NCBI GenBank assembly: GCA_031400505.1
Contig: JANNPZ010000088.1
Location: 1-64,000, forward strand
Reading direction: 5' to 3'
DNA: 64,000 nucleotides
Source of the DNA: JAIYDJ01 sp031400505
GTDB taxonomy: Bacteria; Pseudomonadota; Alphaproteobacteria; Rhodobacterales; Rhodobacteraceae
Both the position numbers and the translations under genes were made by a program. Shown piece after piece: positions 7,482 to 15,404 of this stretch. The notes under the pieces are model-generated. The model ran no database searches and was not told the origin of the DNA. It saw only the letters and a program-made list of their open reading frames with translations. Numbering within the stretch: position 1 is the stretch's first letter; each line of letters starts with the position of its first letter.

Positions 7482-7937
7482 ATGCTGAAAGGGATCGACA
7501 ACCGGCTGAATGCCGATGTGCTGGGCGCTCTTCGGGCGATGGGGCATGGAGATGTGCTGATCATCGCCGACACCAACTTTCCGGCCGACAGCATCGCGCG
7601 GGAAACGGTGGTGGGGTATCTTCTGCGGATGGAGAACCTGACCTGTGCGCAGGCAGTAGAGGCGGTTCTGTCGGTGCTGCCGCTGGATACCTTTGTCGAT
7701 GATTTTGCAGGCCGGATGCAGGTGGTGGGCGCGCCCGACCAGATCGAGCCGGTGCAGGCCGAAGTGCAGGCGGCCATCGACGCCGCCGAAGGCCGCCCCC
7801 GCCCGATGGTGGGGATCGAGCGGTTCGATTTCTACGACCGCGCCAAAGACGCCTATGCGGTCATCCAGACCGGCGAGCGGCGGTTCTACGGCTGTTTCAT
7901 GTTTCGCAAGGGCGTGATCGCGCCGGATGCGGTCTAG
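7482..7937 (+). CDS. FucU/RbsD-family sugar mutarotase
   Basis: Predicted cytoplasmic sugar mutarotase or pyranase, 151 aa, which speeds the exchange of sugar anomers after uptake. The start MLKGIDNRLNADVLGALRAMGHGD has the conserved His and Asp of RbsD/FucU, and the C-terminal FYDRAKDAYAVIQTGERRFYGCFMFRKGV is typical of the FucU subgroup. The strong ribosome-binding site GAGGGGG is 6-7 nt before the ATG. It sits between the ATPase and a PfkB kinase, which suggests an uptake, mutarotation and phosphorylation route. The substrate cannot be fixed from sequence; fucose is only one option. Confidence 0.88.
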   Translation: MLKGIDNRLNADVLGALRAMGHGDVLIIADTNFPADSIARETVVGYLLRMENLTCAQAVEAVLSVLPLDTFVDDFAGRMQVVGAPDQIEPVQAEVQAAIDAAEGRPRPMVGIERFDFYDRAKDAYAVIQTGERRFYGCFMFRKGVIAPDAV

Positions 7938-7938
7938 G

Positions 7939-8859
7939 ATGGGCCGCGTCGTCATCCTTGGCGTGTTCGTCGCCGACACCGCCTACCGCGCCGACCGCAG
8001 CCCCAAGATGGGAGAGACGATCCTGGGCCACAGCTTTGCCCTGGGGCCGGGGGGGAAAGGGTCCAACCAGGCGGTTGCAGCGGCGATGGCGGGGGCCGAG
8101 ACGCATTTCATTTCGCGCCTGGGTGCCGATCCTTTTGCCGATATGGCCTTGGCGACCTGGGCGCGGGCCGGGGTGCATCCGGCGGTCACGCAGCATGCCG
8201 ACAGCTACACCGGGGCTGCCTATATCTTTATCGAGGCGGCGACTGGCAACAACGCGATCATCATCTGCCCCGGCGTGGCGGGCACGATTTCCGAGGCGGA
8301 TATCGCGGCGCGGGCGGACCTGATCGGCTCGGCCGATGTGTTCATCGTGCAACTGGAACAGCCGATGGCGGCGGCGGTGCGCGCGTTGCAGGTGGCGCGC
8401 GCGGCCGGGGTGCGCACCATCCTGAACCCGGCCCCGGCGGCGCCCTTGCCGGATGGGATGCTGGAACTTTGCGATTTCGTGACGCCGAACGAGTCCGAGG
8501 CAGAGGCGCTGACCGGGCTGCCGGTCACCAGTGTCGAAGAGGCCGTCGTGGCGGCAAAGGCCTTGCGGGCGATGGGCGCGGGGGCGGCGCTGATCACGCT
8601 TGGCGACAAGGGCGCGCTTTACCATGACGGCGCGCAGACGGTGCATGTGCCGGTGATCAGCGCGGGGCCGGTGGTTGAAACCACCGGGGCAGGGGATGCG
8701 TTCAACGGCGGGTTTGCCGCCGGATTGGCCGAAGGGATGGACCCGGTCGCGGCGGCGCGCTTTGGCTGTGCCACGGCGGGAATATCGGTGACACGGGCCG
8801 GCACCGCGCCGTCAATGCCTGCGCGCGCCGAAATCGACGCGCTTTTGTTGCGGGGCTAG
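7939..8859 (+). CDS. PfkB-family sugar kinase, ribokinase-like
   Basis: ATP-dependent sugar kinase of 306 aa. N-terminal GPGGKGSNQAVAAA is PfkB signature 1 (sugar-binding Gly-rich motif); C-terminal VVETTGAGDAFNGGFAAGL holds the catalytic Asp and anion hole of signature 2. NPAP and TPNESEAEALTG in the middle are as in ribokinase (RbsK). The ATG follows the fucU stop by 1 nt, so the genes are translationally coupled. The stop overlaps the convergent RTX gene by 4 bp. Probably phosphorylates the sugar brought in by the neighbouring ABC system. Confidence 0.9.
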   Translation: MGRVVILGVFVADTAYRADRSPKMGETILGHSFALGPGGKGSNQAVAAAMAGAETHFISRLGADPFADMALATWARAGVHPAVTQHADSYTGAAYIFIEAATGNNAIIICPGVAGTISEADIAARADLIGSADVFIVQLEQPMAAAVRALQVARAAGVRTILNPAPAAPLPDGMLELCDFVTPNESEAEALTGLPVTSVEEAVVAAKALRAMGAGAALITLGDKGALYHDGAQTVHVPVISAGPVVETTGAGDAFNGGFAAGLAEGMDPVAAARFGCATAGISVTRAGTAPSMPARAEIDALLLRG

Positions 8860-11800
8860 CCCACGCGTGCCAGCCTGCGCTGAACCGGGCGCGGTTGCGC
8901 GGTGGGGTTGTTCAGCGACAGCAAGACCCGCGCCTCGTGCGCCTTCAGCGTCGGGCGGGCGGTGGCATAGGTGGTTTCGCTCACGGGTTGATCAAGTAGC
9001 GGAAACACCGCGAAAATCTCGGCCTGCTGATCGTCGTCAAGGCCGCCCAGACTGCGCGGGCCGGGCTGAAAGCTTTCGCTCCATGCGCCATCGGCCCGGA
9101 TGACCTCGTGTCGGTCGAACATCAGGTGCAGATAGGTGACCGAAGGTACAATCGCTGCCAGGACATCCGGCATATCCAGCAGATGCAGGGCGCGGACGAA
9201 AACCTCGGGCTCGCCGAACAGCAATTCGCACGGGCCTCCTTGCAGCAGCATCCGGTGCTGGCGCGACACCATGGTATCGCGCGACGGGGCGTCGGGGCCA
9301 AGCGCGCCCTTTCGGATCAGGATCGGTTGCAAAGCCAGGTTGGCGCGCAAATCGGCAGGCTCGATGGTCTTGCGCCCGACCCAGCGGATCGCCTGATAGC
9401 CGTTGTCGCGTGTCAGAACCCGGTCGCCGATGGCCAAAGTGTCAACCGCGCGCAGCCCGGCATGCGTGTCGATCAAAGTGCCGGGGGTAAAGCAGGACAC
9501 GATGGTTTCGATGTTGGTGTAGGTCAGGCTGCCGATGAACACGCCTGCGGGTGTGTAGAAATCCACGGTACCGTTTTCGGGGTTCAACGGGTCTCGGCGA
9601 ACCCTGAAATTGCCCGCGCCCGACAAATCGAGCGCGTCGGAATCGCCCGAGTTTTCTGCACCGTCGATCACATCGCCGGCGCGGCCCACAATGGTGTCAG
9701 ACCCGTCGCCACCCACCAGAAAGTCGGCCCCGTCGCCGCCGATCAATACGTCGTTGTCCGCCCCGCCAAACAACGAGTCGTTGCCAGACCCTCCTTGCAA
9801 CGTGTCTGTGCCGGTTCCCCCCGACAAGCTGTCGTTGTCGTCCCCCCCGTCGAGCGAGTCGGCGTCAGCCCCGCCAAACAGCGAGTCTGCGCCCGTGCCG
9901 CCCGACAGCGTGTCTGCGCCGTCACCGCCAGCAAGGCTGTCTGTGCCGGCCCCACCAAAGATCGTGTCATTGCCGATGCCGCCGTCTGCGGTGTCGTTCC
10001 CGTCACCTGCATCCAGCATGTCATTGCCGGCATCCCCTGCCAGCGTGTCGTTGCCGGTGCCGCCAAACAGGCTGTCGTTGCCATCCCCGCCCGCCACAAC
10101 GTCGGCCCCTGCGCCGCCCAGAACGGTGTCATTGTCGGCCCCGCCATAGCCGAAATCCTCGCCATCGCCGAGGCTGATGGAATCATTGCCCGTCCCGCCG
10201 TAGAACTCGTTCCAGTAGATGTCGCCAACCAGCCCCTGATTGTCGAAGCCGATCAGGGTGTCATTGAACGCGGTGCCGATGATCCCGTCGACACCGTTCA
10301 GAACGTCGCCCTGCGCATCCCCGCCTGATGTGAACGCGGTCGCAAGGTTGATCGAAATCGCCGCCCCCGAGGCCGAATAGTCAAGAAAATCCATTCCCTC
10401 GCCGCCGGTGAGCGTATCCGCTCCGGTACCGCCTGCGAGTGTGTCGTTGCCATTGCCCGCACTCAGGGCATCGTTACCGCTGCCCCCGTTCAACCGGTTG
10501 TTGCCCGTGCTGCCCGTCAGCGTGTCGTTCCCACTTGACCCGATCAGGTTCTCGACATTGCTCAGGACATCGCCTGCCGCGTCACCGCCCGCGCCCGTGG
10601 GGCCAGTCAGGTTGACCGAAACGGCGCTGGCCGAAGCAGAGTAATCCGCCGTATCGATCCCTGTGCCGCCATCTAGCAGGTCTGCCCCGCTGCCACCGAT
10701 CAGCCGGTCATCGTTGTCGCCGCCATAAAGGCTGTCGTTGCCGCCCGCGCCGCTCAAGACATCACTGCCGGACCCGCCGGTCAGCACGTTGCTTGCGCCA
10801 TCGCCCGTCAGGGTATCGGCAAAGCCGGATCCGATCAGGTTTTCAATGCCGGTCAGAACATCGCCTGCCGCTGCACCAAGATTGGGACCAACCGTCAGGT
10901 TGACCGACGCGCCTTCGGTGGCTGTGGCGTAAGTGACGGTATCGGTGCCGCTTCCCCCATCCAGACTGTCGGCACCCAAGCCGCCGGTCAGCGTGTCGTT
11001 GCCCCCGCCGCCGAACAAGGCGTTGGCGTCGTCGGACCCGGTCAGATTGTCGGCAGAGCCCGACCCGACGACATCCTCGATGGCCGACAGCACATCGCCT
11101 GCGGCATCGCCGCCACTTGCCGCTCCTGTGCCAAGGTTAGCGGTGACCCCCGACGACGAACCCGAGTAGTCGACCCGGTCGCGCCCCAGCCCGCCGTCCA
11201 GTACATCGGCGCCACTGCCGCCCAGCAGCGTATCTGCATCCGCCCCGCCAAACAGGCTGTCGTTGCCTTCATCACCGGACAACAGGTCGTTTCCGCCCCC
11301 CCCGATCAGCCTGTTGGCACCATTGTCGCCCGTCAGCGTGTCGTTGAAGGCCGAACCCGAAAGGTTTTCGATGCTGACAAGATTGTCGCCGGCTGCATCC
11401 CCGCCTGACTCCGACCCTTGTTCAAGGTCGATCGAAATCGCCGCACTCGACGCCGCATAATCCGCCGTATCAGACCCCGAGCCGCCCTCGATTCGGTCGG
11501 ACCCGGTGCCACCTGTCAGGATGTCGTCGTCGTTGCCGCCATAGAGGCTGTCGTTGCCGCCGCCGCCGAAAAGGCTGTCCGCCCCTGCCTCGCCGTAAAG
11601 CCGGTTCTGGGCCCCGTCTGCGGTCAGGGTGTCGCCAAAGCCCGACCCGGTCAGGTCCTCGATTTGTGACAGCACATCGCCTTGCGCATCACCGCCCGAC
11701 CCGGTGCCGGTTTCCAGACTGACCGTCACCGCCACGGTCGAGGCAGAGTAATCCGCCCGGTCCGTGCCGCTGCCGCCCGTCAGGGTATCCGCCCCCGCGC

Positions 11801-11927
11801 CGCCCACCAGCAGGTCATTGCCGCCGTTGCCAAGCAGCACATCGTCGCCCGCCAATCCGTTCAGCGTGTCGGAATTGTTGCCGCTGGTAACGGTGTCGTT
11901 CCCGGTCGTGCCGTTGATCGTTGCCAT
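8856..11927 (-). CDS. RTX calcium-binding repeat protein with C-terminal Hint domain
   Basis: Large acidic, probably secreted protein of 1023 aa. Residues 1 to about 760 are glycine/aspartate-rich RTX nonapeptides (GGxGxDxLxGG), which bind Ca2+ as parallel beta-rolls, alternating with a roughly 100-residue spacer unit (DRADYSAST..., GDVLSQIEDLTGSGFGDTLTADG) repeated several times. The last 210 residues start at SCFTPGTLIDT and form a Hedgehog/intein-type Hint module with VDTLAIGDRVLT and the His-bearing SRQHRML. Hint modules cut the peptide bond before their first Cys, so self-cleavage is likely. There is no N-terminal signal; type I secretion is usual, but no such transporter is in the window. 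Start chosen at the ATG giving MATINGTTGNDT; upstream residues do not fit. Confidence 0.92.
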   Translation of the reverse strand: MATINGTTGNDTVTSGNNSDTLNGLAGDDVLLGNGGNDLLVGGAGADTLTGGSGTDRADYSASTVAVTVSLETGTGSGGDAQGDVLSQIEDLTGSGFGDTLTADGAQNRLYGEAGADSLFGGGGNDSLYGGNDDDILTGGTGSDRIEGGSGSDTADYAASSAAISIDLEQGSESGGDAAGDNLVSIENLSGSAFNDTLTGDNGANRLIGGGGNDLLSGDEGNDSLFGGADADTLLGGSGADVLDGGLGRDRVDYSGSSSGVTANLGTGAASGGDAAGDVLSAIEDVVGSGSADNLTGSDDANALFGGGGNDTLTGGLGADSLDGGSGTDTVTYATATEGASVNLTVGPNLGAAAGDVLTGIENLIGSGFADTLTGDGASNVLTGGSGSDVLSGAGGNDSLYGGDNDDRLIGGSGADLLDGGTGIDTADYSASASAVSVNLTGPTGAGGDAAGDVLSNVENLIGSSGNDTLTGSTGNNRLNGGSGNDALSAGNGNDTLAGGTGADTLTGGEGMDFLDYSASGAAISINLATAFTSGGDAQGDVLNGVDGIIGTAFNDTLIGFDNQGLVGDIYWNEFYGGTGNDSISLGDGEDFGYGGADNDTVLGGAGADVVAGGDGNDSLFGGTGNDTLAGDAGNDMLDAGDGNDTADGGIGNDTIFGGAGTDSLAGGDGADTLSGGTGADSLFGGADADSLDGGDDNDSLSGGTGTDTLQGGSGNDSLFGGADNDVLIGGDGADFLVGGDGSDTIVGRAGDVIDGAENSGDSDALDLSGAGNFRVRRDPLNPENGTVDFYTPAGVFIGSLTYTNIETIVSCFTPGTLIDTHAGLRAVDTLAIGDRVLTRDNGYQAIRWVGRKTIEPADLRANLALQPILIRKGALGPDAPSRDTMVSRQHRMLLQGGPCELLFGEPEVFVRALHLLDMPDVLAAIVPSVTYLHLMFDRHEVIRADGAWSESFQPGPRSLGGLDDDQQAEIFAVFPLLDQPVSETTYATARPTLKAHEARVLLSLNNPTAQPRPVQRRLARVG
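9652..11918 (-). repeat. RTX-coding tandem repeat tract
   Basis: Coding repeats of 27 bp (nonapeptide GGxGxDxLx) in blocks, set within a longer spacer-plus-block unit of about 300 bp repeated along the gene. Such tracts are prone to recombination and assembly collapse, so repeat number may vary among strains. Confidence 0.85.
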
Positions 11928-12163
11928 CTTGTCTGCCCGCTTCTGCCCCGCCCGGATCTTGTGCCCGGGTTTGCCAGTCGACGCGCAGATTCTGCCATCA
12001 AGGCCAACCCGCAACGCCGTCTGTTCGCGGGCCACATTGCGGCGCATTTGTGGCGAATTTTGGGCAATCCTCCCATTTTGCGCAAAACTGCGGCAAGCTG
12101 GCGTCGGTTGTCGCGCGTGGCGAAACGATCTGCCGTCTGGTTGGTTGGTTCGGGACCGTCAGG

Positions 12164-12865
12164 TCAGGTGAGGCTGCGCCGCTCCGGGAAGATCTGCTGG
12201 GCGATACCGGCCAGGCAAAGGTACAAGGACGTGCCCACCAATCCCCAATGCGCCCAGCTTTGCGGATCGAAATCCACCCATGCGGCCCATGCGGCGAATA
12301 CCACCCAAGCCAAGGCCAGCGGCAGCGAAATGTTGCGCCAGCGCTCGGTCCGGACCGGGTGGATGAACTTGAGGTTTGTGAACATCGCCGCCGTCAGGCC
12401 GACGATAATGAACAAGATCATGCCGGGCTGCGGCTCGACTGCGAACAGCACGAGCACGACCATGTTCCAGCACGCCGGAAAACCCGCAAAGGATTTATCC
12501 TTTGTTTTCATCCGGGTGTCAGAAAAGTAGATGACGGACCCATAGACGATGGCGATGATGGCAAGCCATCCCGTCCACCCGGTCAGAAGCCCGGATTTGA
12601 ACAGCGCATAGGCCGGGATGAAGACATATGTCAGGTAGTCCACAATCAGGTCCATCAACACGCCGTCGTAGGTCGGCCAGTTGTTTGTCACATCATATCG
12701 GCGTGCCAGCGGCCCATCGACCCCATCCACGATCAGCGCCACAACCAGCCACAAGAACATCAGCGACCATTGTTCTTCGACTGCCGCCAGCATGGCGAAC
12801 ATCGACAAGACCGCACCGGTGGCGGTCAGCAGGTGGACGGACAGGGCCTTGAAGCGATTATGCAT
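12164..12865 (-). CDS. pcs: Phosphatidylcholine synthase
   Basis: Inner-membrane enzyme of 233 aa that joins CDP-diacylglycerol and choline to give phosphatidylcholine in one step, a route typical of alphaproteobacteria. The CDP-alcohol phosphatidyltransferase motif DG-x2-AR-x8-G-x3-D-x3-D is complete (DGPLARR ... YDGVLMDLIVD), with about eight hydrophobic segments. An ATG at 12865 is used here; a TTG six codons upstream is possible, and neither has a clear ribosome-binding site. Stands alone between the RTX gene and xerC. Confidence 0.93.
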   Translation of the reverse strand: MHNRFKALSVHLLTATGAVLSMFAMLAAVEEQWSLMFLWLVVALIVDGVDGPLARRYDVTNNWPTYDGVLMDLIVDYLTYVFIPAYALFKSGLLTGWTGWLAIIAIVYGSVIYFSDTRMKTKDKSFAGFPACWNMVVLVLFAVEPQPGMILFIIVGLTAAMFTNLKFIHPVRTERWRNISLPLALAWVVFAAWAAWVDFDPQSWAHWGLVGTSLYLCLAGIAQQIFPERRSLT

Positions 12866-12979
12866 CGCGCGGTGATGGCGCAATTCGCGGCGCGGCGCAA
12901 GTTCCGGCCCGCGCCAGCGGTTGGATTGATGTCTGGTCTGCAGATGCGAAACGCATGGTTTTTGCGATGACGATGACCG

Positions 12980-13918
12980 TCAGGCGCGGGGATGGGCGGA
13001 CAGGTAGACCTCCATCAGCCGCGCGGTATCGACGGCCGTGTAGCCCTGCGTGGTCGATAGCGAAGCGTGGCCCAAAAGCTCTTGTATTGCCCGCAAATCG
13101 CCGCCCGCAGACAGAAGATGCGTCGCAAAGCTGTGGCGCAGGGCGTGGGGGGTGGCGGTGGCGGGCAGGCCGAGTTGCAGGCGCGTCTGCTCCATCACCT
13201 TTTGTACCAGCCGCGGGTTCAACGCCCCGCCGCGCGCGCCGCGAAACAGGGCCGCGTCAGGGGTCAGATCGAAGGGGCAAAGGTCGGCATAGCGCGCAAC
13301 CGCACTGCGCGCCGCAGGGATCACCGGCACCAGCCGCATCTTGCCGCCCTTGCCGGTGATGCGCATCATGTCGGGCAGCGCGCGCATTGCCCCGGTCAGC
13401 GCCAGCGCCTCGGATATCCGCAACCCGCAGCCGTAAAGCAGGGTCACCACGGCCACATCCCGCGCGGCAAGCCACGGTTCCTGCCCTTGATCCCCGACCC
13501 GGTCCAGCACGTCTGCGGCCGCCGCGACCGACAACGGGCGCGGCAGCTTGCGCCGGAACTTCGGCCCGCGTGCCGACAGGATCGCCGTTGCGTCTGCGCC
13601 ATCCCGCTCGGCCAGCCAGCCAGTGAAGTTCTTGACCGCCGACAGGCTGCGCGCCAGCGACTGCGCGGCCAGCCCCCGCCCGCGTTCCGCCGCCATCCAG
13701 GCCCGCAAGTCGGGCGTGGACAGGGCAATGACCGCAGCCGCGCCGGGCGCACCGCCCAAATGTATGCCAAGAAATGTCAAAAACCGTGCCACATCGCGGG
13801 TGTATGCGGTCACCGTGTGGGCTGCCGCGCCGTCCACCCCCCGCAGATGATCGACCCAGCGCGCCAGCGCCGTGCGCAGCGCAGGCGAGATGCCAAGGTC
13901 ATCCATGCCCGTCGTCAC
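12980..13918 (-). CDS. xerC: Tyrosine recombinase XerC
   Basis: Site-specific recombinase, 312 aa, which with XerD resolves chromosome dimers at dif. The N-terminal SAM-like core-binding domain ends near residue 110. The catalytic set is present in order: Arg in GCGLRISE, Lys in GKGGKMR, HALRHS, the His of LGHASLSTTQ and nucleophile Tyr in GYT. Start overlaps the stop of the DUF484 gene by 4 nt, the usual xerC neighbour, so the two are coupled. Confidence 0.95.
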   Translation of the reverse strand: MTTGMDDLGISPALRTALARWVDHLRGVDGAAAHTVTAYTRDVARFLTFLGIHLGGAPGAAAVIALSTPDLRAWMAAERGRGLAAQSLARSLSAVKNFTGWLAERDGADATAILSARGPKFRRKLPRPLSVAAAADVLDRVGDQGQEPWLAARDVAVVTLLYGCGLRISEALALTGAMRALPDMMRITGKGGKMRLVPVIPAARSAVARYADLCPFDLTPDAALFRGARGGALNPRLVQKVMEQTRLQLGLPATATPHALRHSFATHLLSAGGDLRAIQELLGHASLSTTQGYTAVDTARLMEVYLSAHPRA

Positions 13919-14607
13919 GACAGCCAGCGGCGCATCGTCCGTTCAAAGACGCCGGCAAAGAAGCCCAGCAGGTCTGTGCCATGCGTAGTGCGGAACTGGT
14001 GCGGGTCCTCGGCCCCCAGCACCAGCATCCCCGGCAGCCGACCCTTGCCGAAATCGAGCTTCATCAGCGCCTCGGACCGGATGAAACCCGCCTTTTCGCC
14101 AAAGATCGCATCGCTTTGTGGCACGACTTGCCGCAACACAACGGGCCGCAGCGACACGTTGCGCCCGCCCGAAAGATATTCGCCCACAAACCCCGCCCCC
14201 GCGACGTAAAGGACATCGCCCAGCTTGCGCAGCGCCGGATCGTCATCGGGCTGCACCGATTCCAGAACCAGCCGCACGCAATCGACCCGCAGTGTCTGTG
14301 CCACTTCGCCTGCCAGCGTCTTGAGAAACTCTTCGAACGTCAGCGGATCGAGCATTTGCAGGATCGCGCGGTGCACCTGATTTGTGCCCGCGAGGTTTTC
14401 GTAAGCCGCCGCAATGACGGTGCGATGGGTGTCTTCAAGCCGCCCAAGGCGGCTTTCCAGCCGCTCCATCGCGATGCCCCGCAGATCGACGATGTTGCCG
14501 CCCATCGCCCGTTCATTCGCGCCGATCAGCGCGTTCATCACGTCGTTGTCTTCCAGCAACGCCTCGGGGGCCGCAATGATGCGGTCGCGGGTGTCTTGAT
14601 CAATCAT
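13915..14607 (-). CDS. DUF484 family protein
   Basis: Cytoplasmic protein of 230 aa with a GAF-like fold, of unknown function. The N-terminus (QDTRDRIIAAPEALLEDNDVMNALI) and a following heptad-like helix around SRLGRLEDTHR are family features. Proteins of this family are often encoded next to xerC, as here with a 4-nt overlap, which suggests a link to recombination or division. Confidence 0.88.
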   Translation of the reverse strand: MIDQDTRDRIIAAPEALLEDNDVMNALIGANERAMGGNIVDLRGIAMERLESRLGRLEDTHRTVIAAAYENLAGTNQVHRAILQMLDPLTFEEFLKTLAGEVAQTLRVDCVRLVLESVQPDDDPALRKLGDVLYVAGAGFVGEYLSGGRNVSLRPVVLRQVVPQSDAIFGEKAGFIRSEALMKLDFGKGRLPGMLVLGAEDPHQFRTTHGTDLLGFFAGVFERTMRRWLS

Positions 14608-14655
14608 CCTGCCCTGGTTCCGTTTCTTGCCGATTTGTGCCAGCCTAGCACAGGC

Positions 14656-15309
14656 TCAGAGAATTTTCTGCCCGGTTTTTGCCCAGTCCTTCATGAACTG
14701 GTCCAGCCCCTTGTCGGTCAGCACGTGGTTTGCCAGTCCCAGGATGACCGCCGGGGGCGCCGTGATCACATCCGCCCCGATCAGCGCGCATTGCGTGACG
14801 TGATTGGCGCTGCGGATCGAGGCCGCAAGGATTTGCGTGTCAAAACCGTAGTTGTCAAAGACCTGCCGGATGTCGCTGATCAACTCCAACCCGTCAAGGT
14901 TGATGTCATCGAGCCGCCCGATGAAGGGGCTGATGAAGGTGGCCCCGGCCTTGGCGGCCAGCAGCGCCTGATTGGTGCTGAAGCACAAGGTCACGTTGAC
15001 CATGAAACCTTCGCCCGAAAGCACCTTGCAGGTCTTAAGCCCGTCCCAGGTCAGCGGCACCTTGACGGCGATGTTCGGGGCAATGGCAGCCAGCTTGCGG
15101 CCTTCGGCGATCATCTCTGGCGCGGTAAGGGCCACAACCTCGGCGGATACCGGGCCTGTGACGATGCTGCAAATCTCGCGCGTGACTTCGATGATGTCAC
15201 GCCCCGATTTCAGGATCAGCGAGGGGTTGGTGGTGACCCCGTCTACCATTCCCAGATCGTTCAGTTCGGCGATGGCGGCAACATCGGCGGTATCGACAAA
15301 GAATTTCAT
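14656..15309 (-). CDS. Transaldolase / fructose-6-phosphate aldolase-like (small type)
   Basis: Class I aldolase fold of 217 aa; MipB/TalC branch, which moves three-carbon units in the pentose phosphate pathway or cleaves fructose 6-phosphate. MKFFVDTADVAAI, GVTTNPSLI and the Schiff-base Lys of IAVKVPLT are present; SPFIGRLDD and AASIRS are also conserved. Sequence alone does not tell transaldolase from F6P aldolase. Divergent from priA. Confidence 0.9.
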   Translation of the reverse strand: MKFFVDTADVAAIAELNDLGMVDGVTTNPSLILKSGRDIIEVTREICSIVTGPVSAEVVALTAPEMIAEGRKLAAIAPNIAVKVPLTWDGLKTCKVLSGEGFMVNVTLCFSTNQALLAAKAGATFISPFIGRLDDINLDGLELISDIRQVFDNYGFDTQILAASIRSANHVTQCALIGADVITAPPAVILGLANHVLTDKGLDQFMKDWAKTGQKIL

Positions 15310-15363
15310 CGGGTATGTCCTATGGGGTTGCAGGCAATTGCGCAGGCGTCATACCCCAAGACA

Positions 15364-15397
15364 GGGCGTCGCGAAAGAGAGGGCGTCGCGAAAGAGG
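15364..15397. repeat. Two tandem 17-bp units before priA
   Basis: GGGCGTCGCGAAAGAG(A/G) occurs twice head to tail and ends 7 bp before the chosen GTG start of priA. The second copy supplies the purine-rich ribosome-binding stretch. It looks like a local slippage duplication of the leader. Confidence 0.85.
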
Positions 15398-15404
15398 GGG
15401 CAGC

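Noticed and set aside
9652..11918. Regular repeats that could suggest CRISPR or a satellite
   Set aside because: They are in frame, coding for RTX nonapeptides, and vary by codon.
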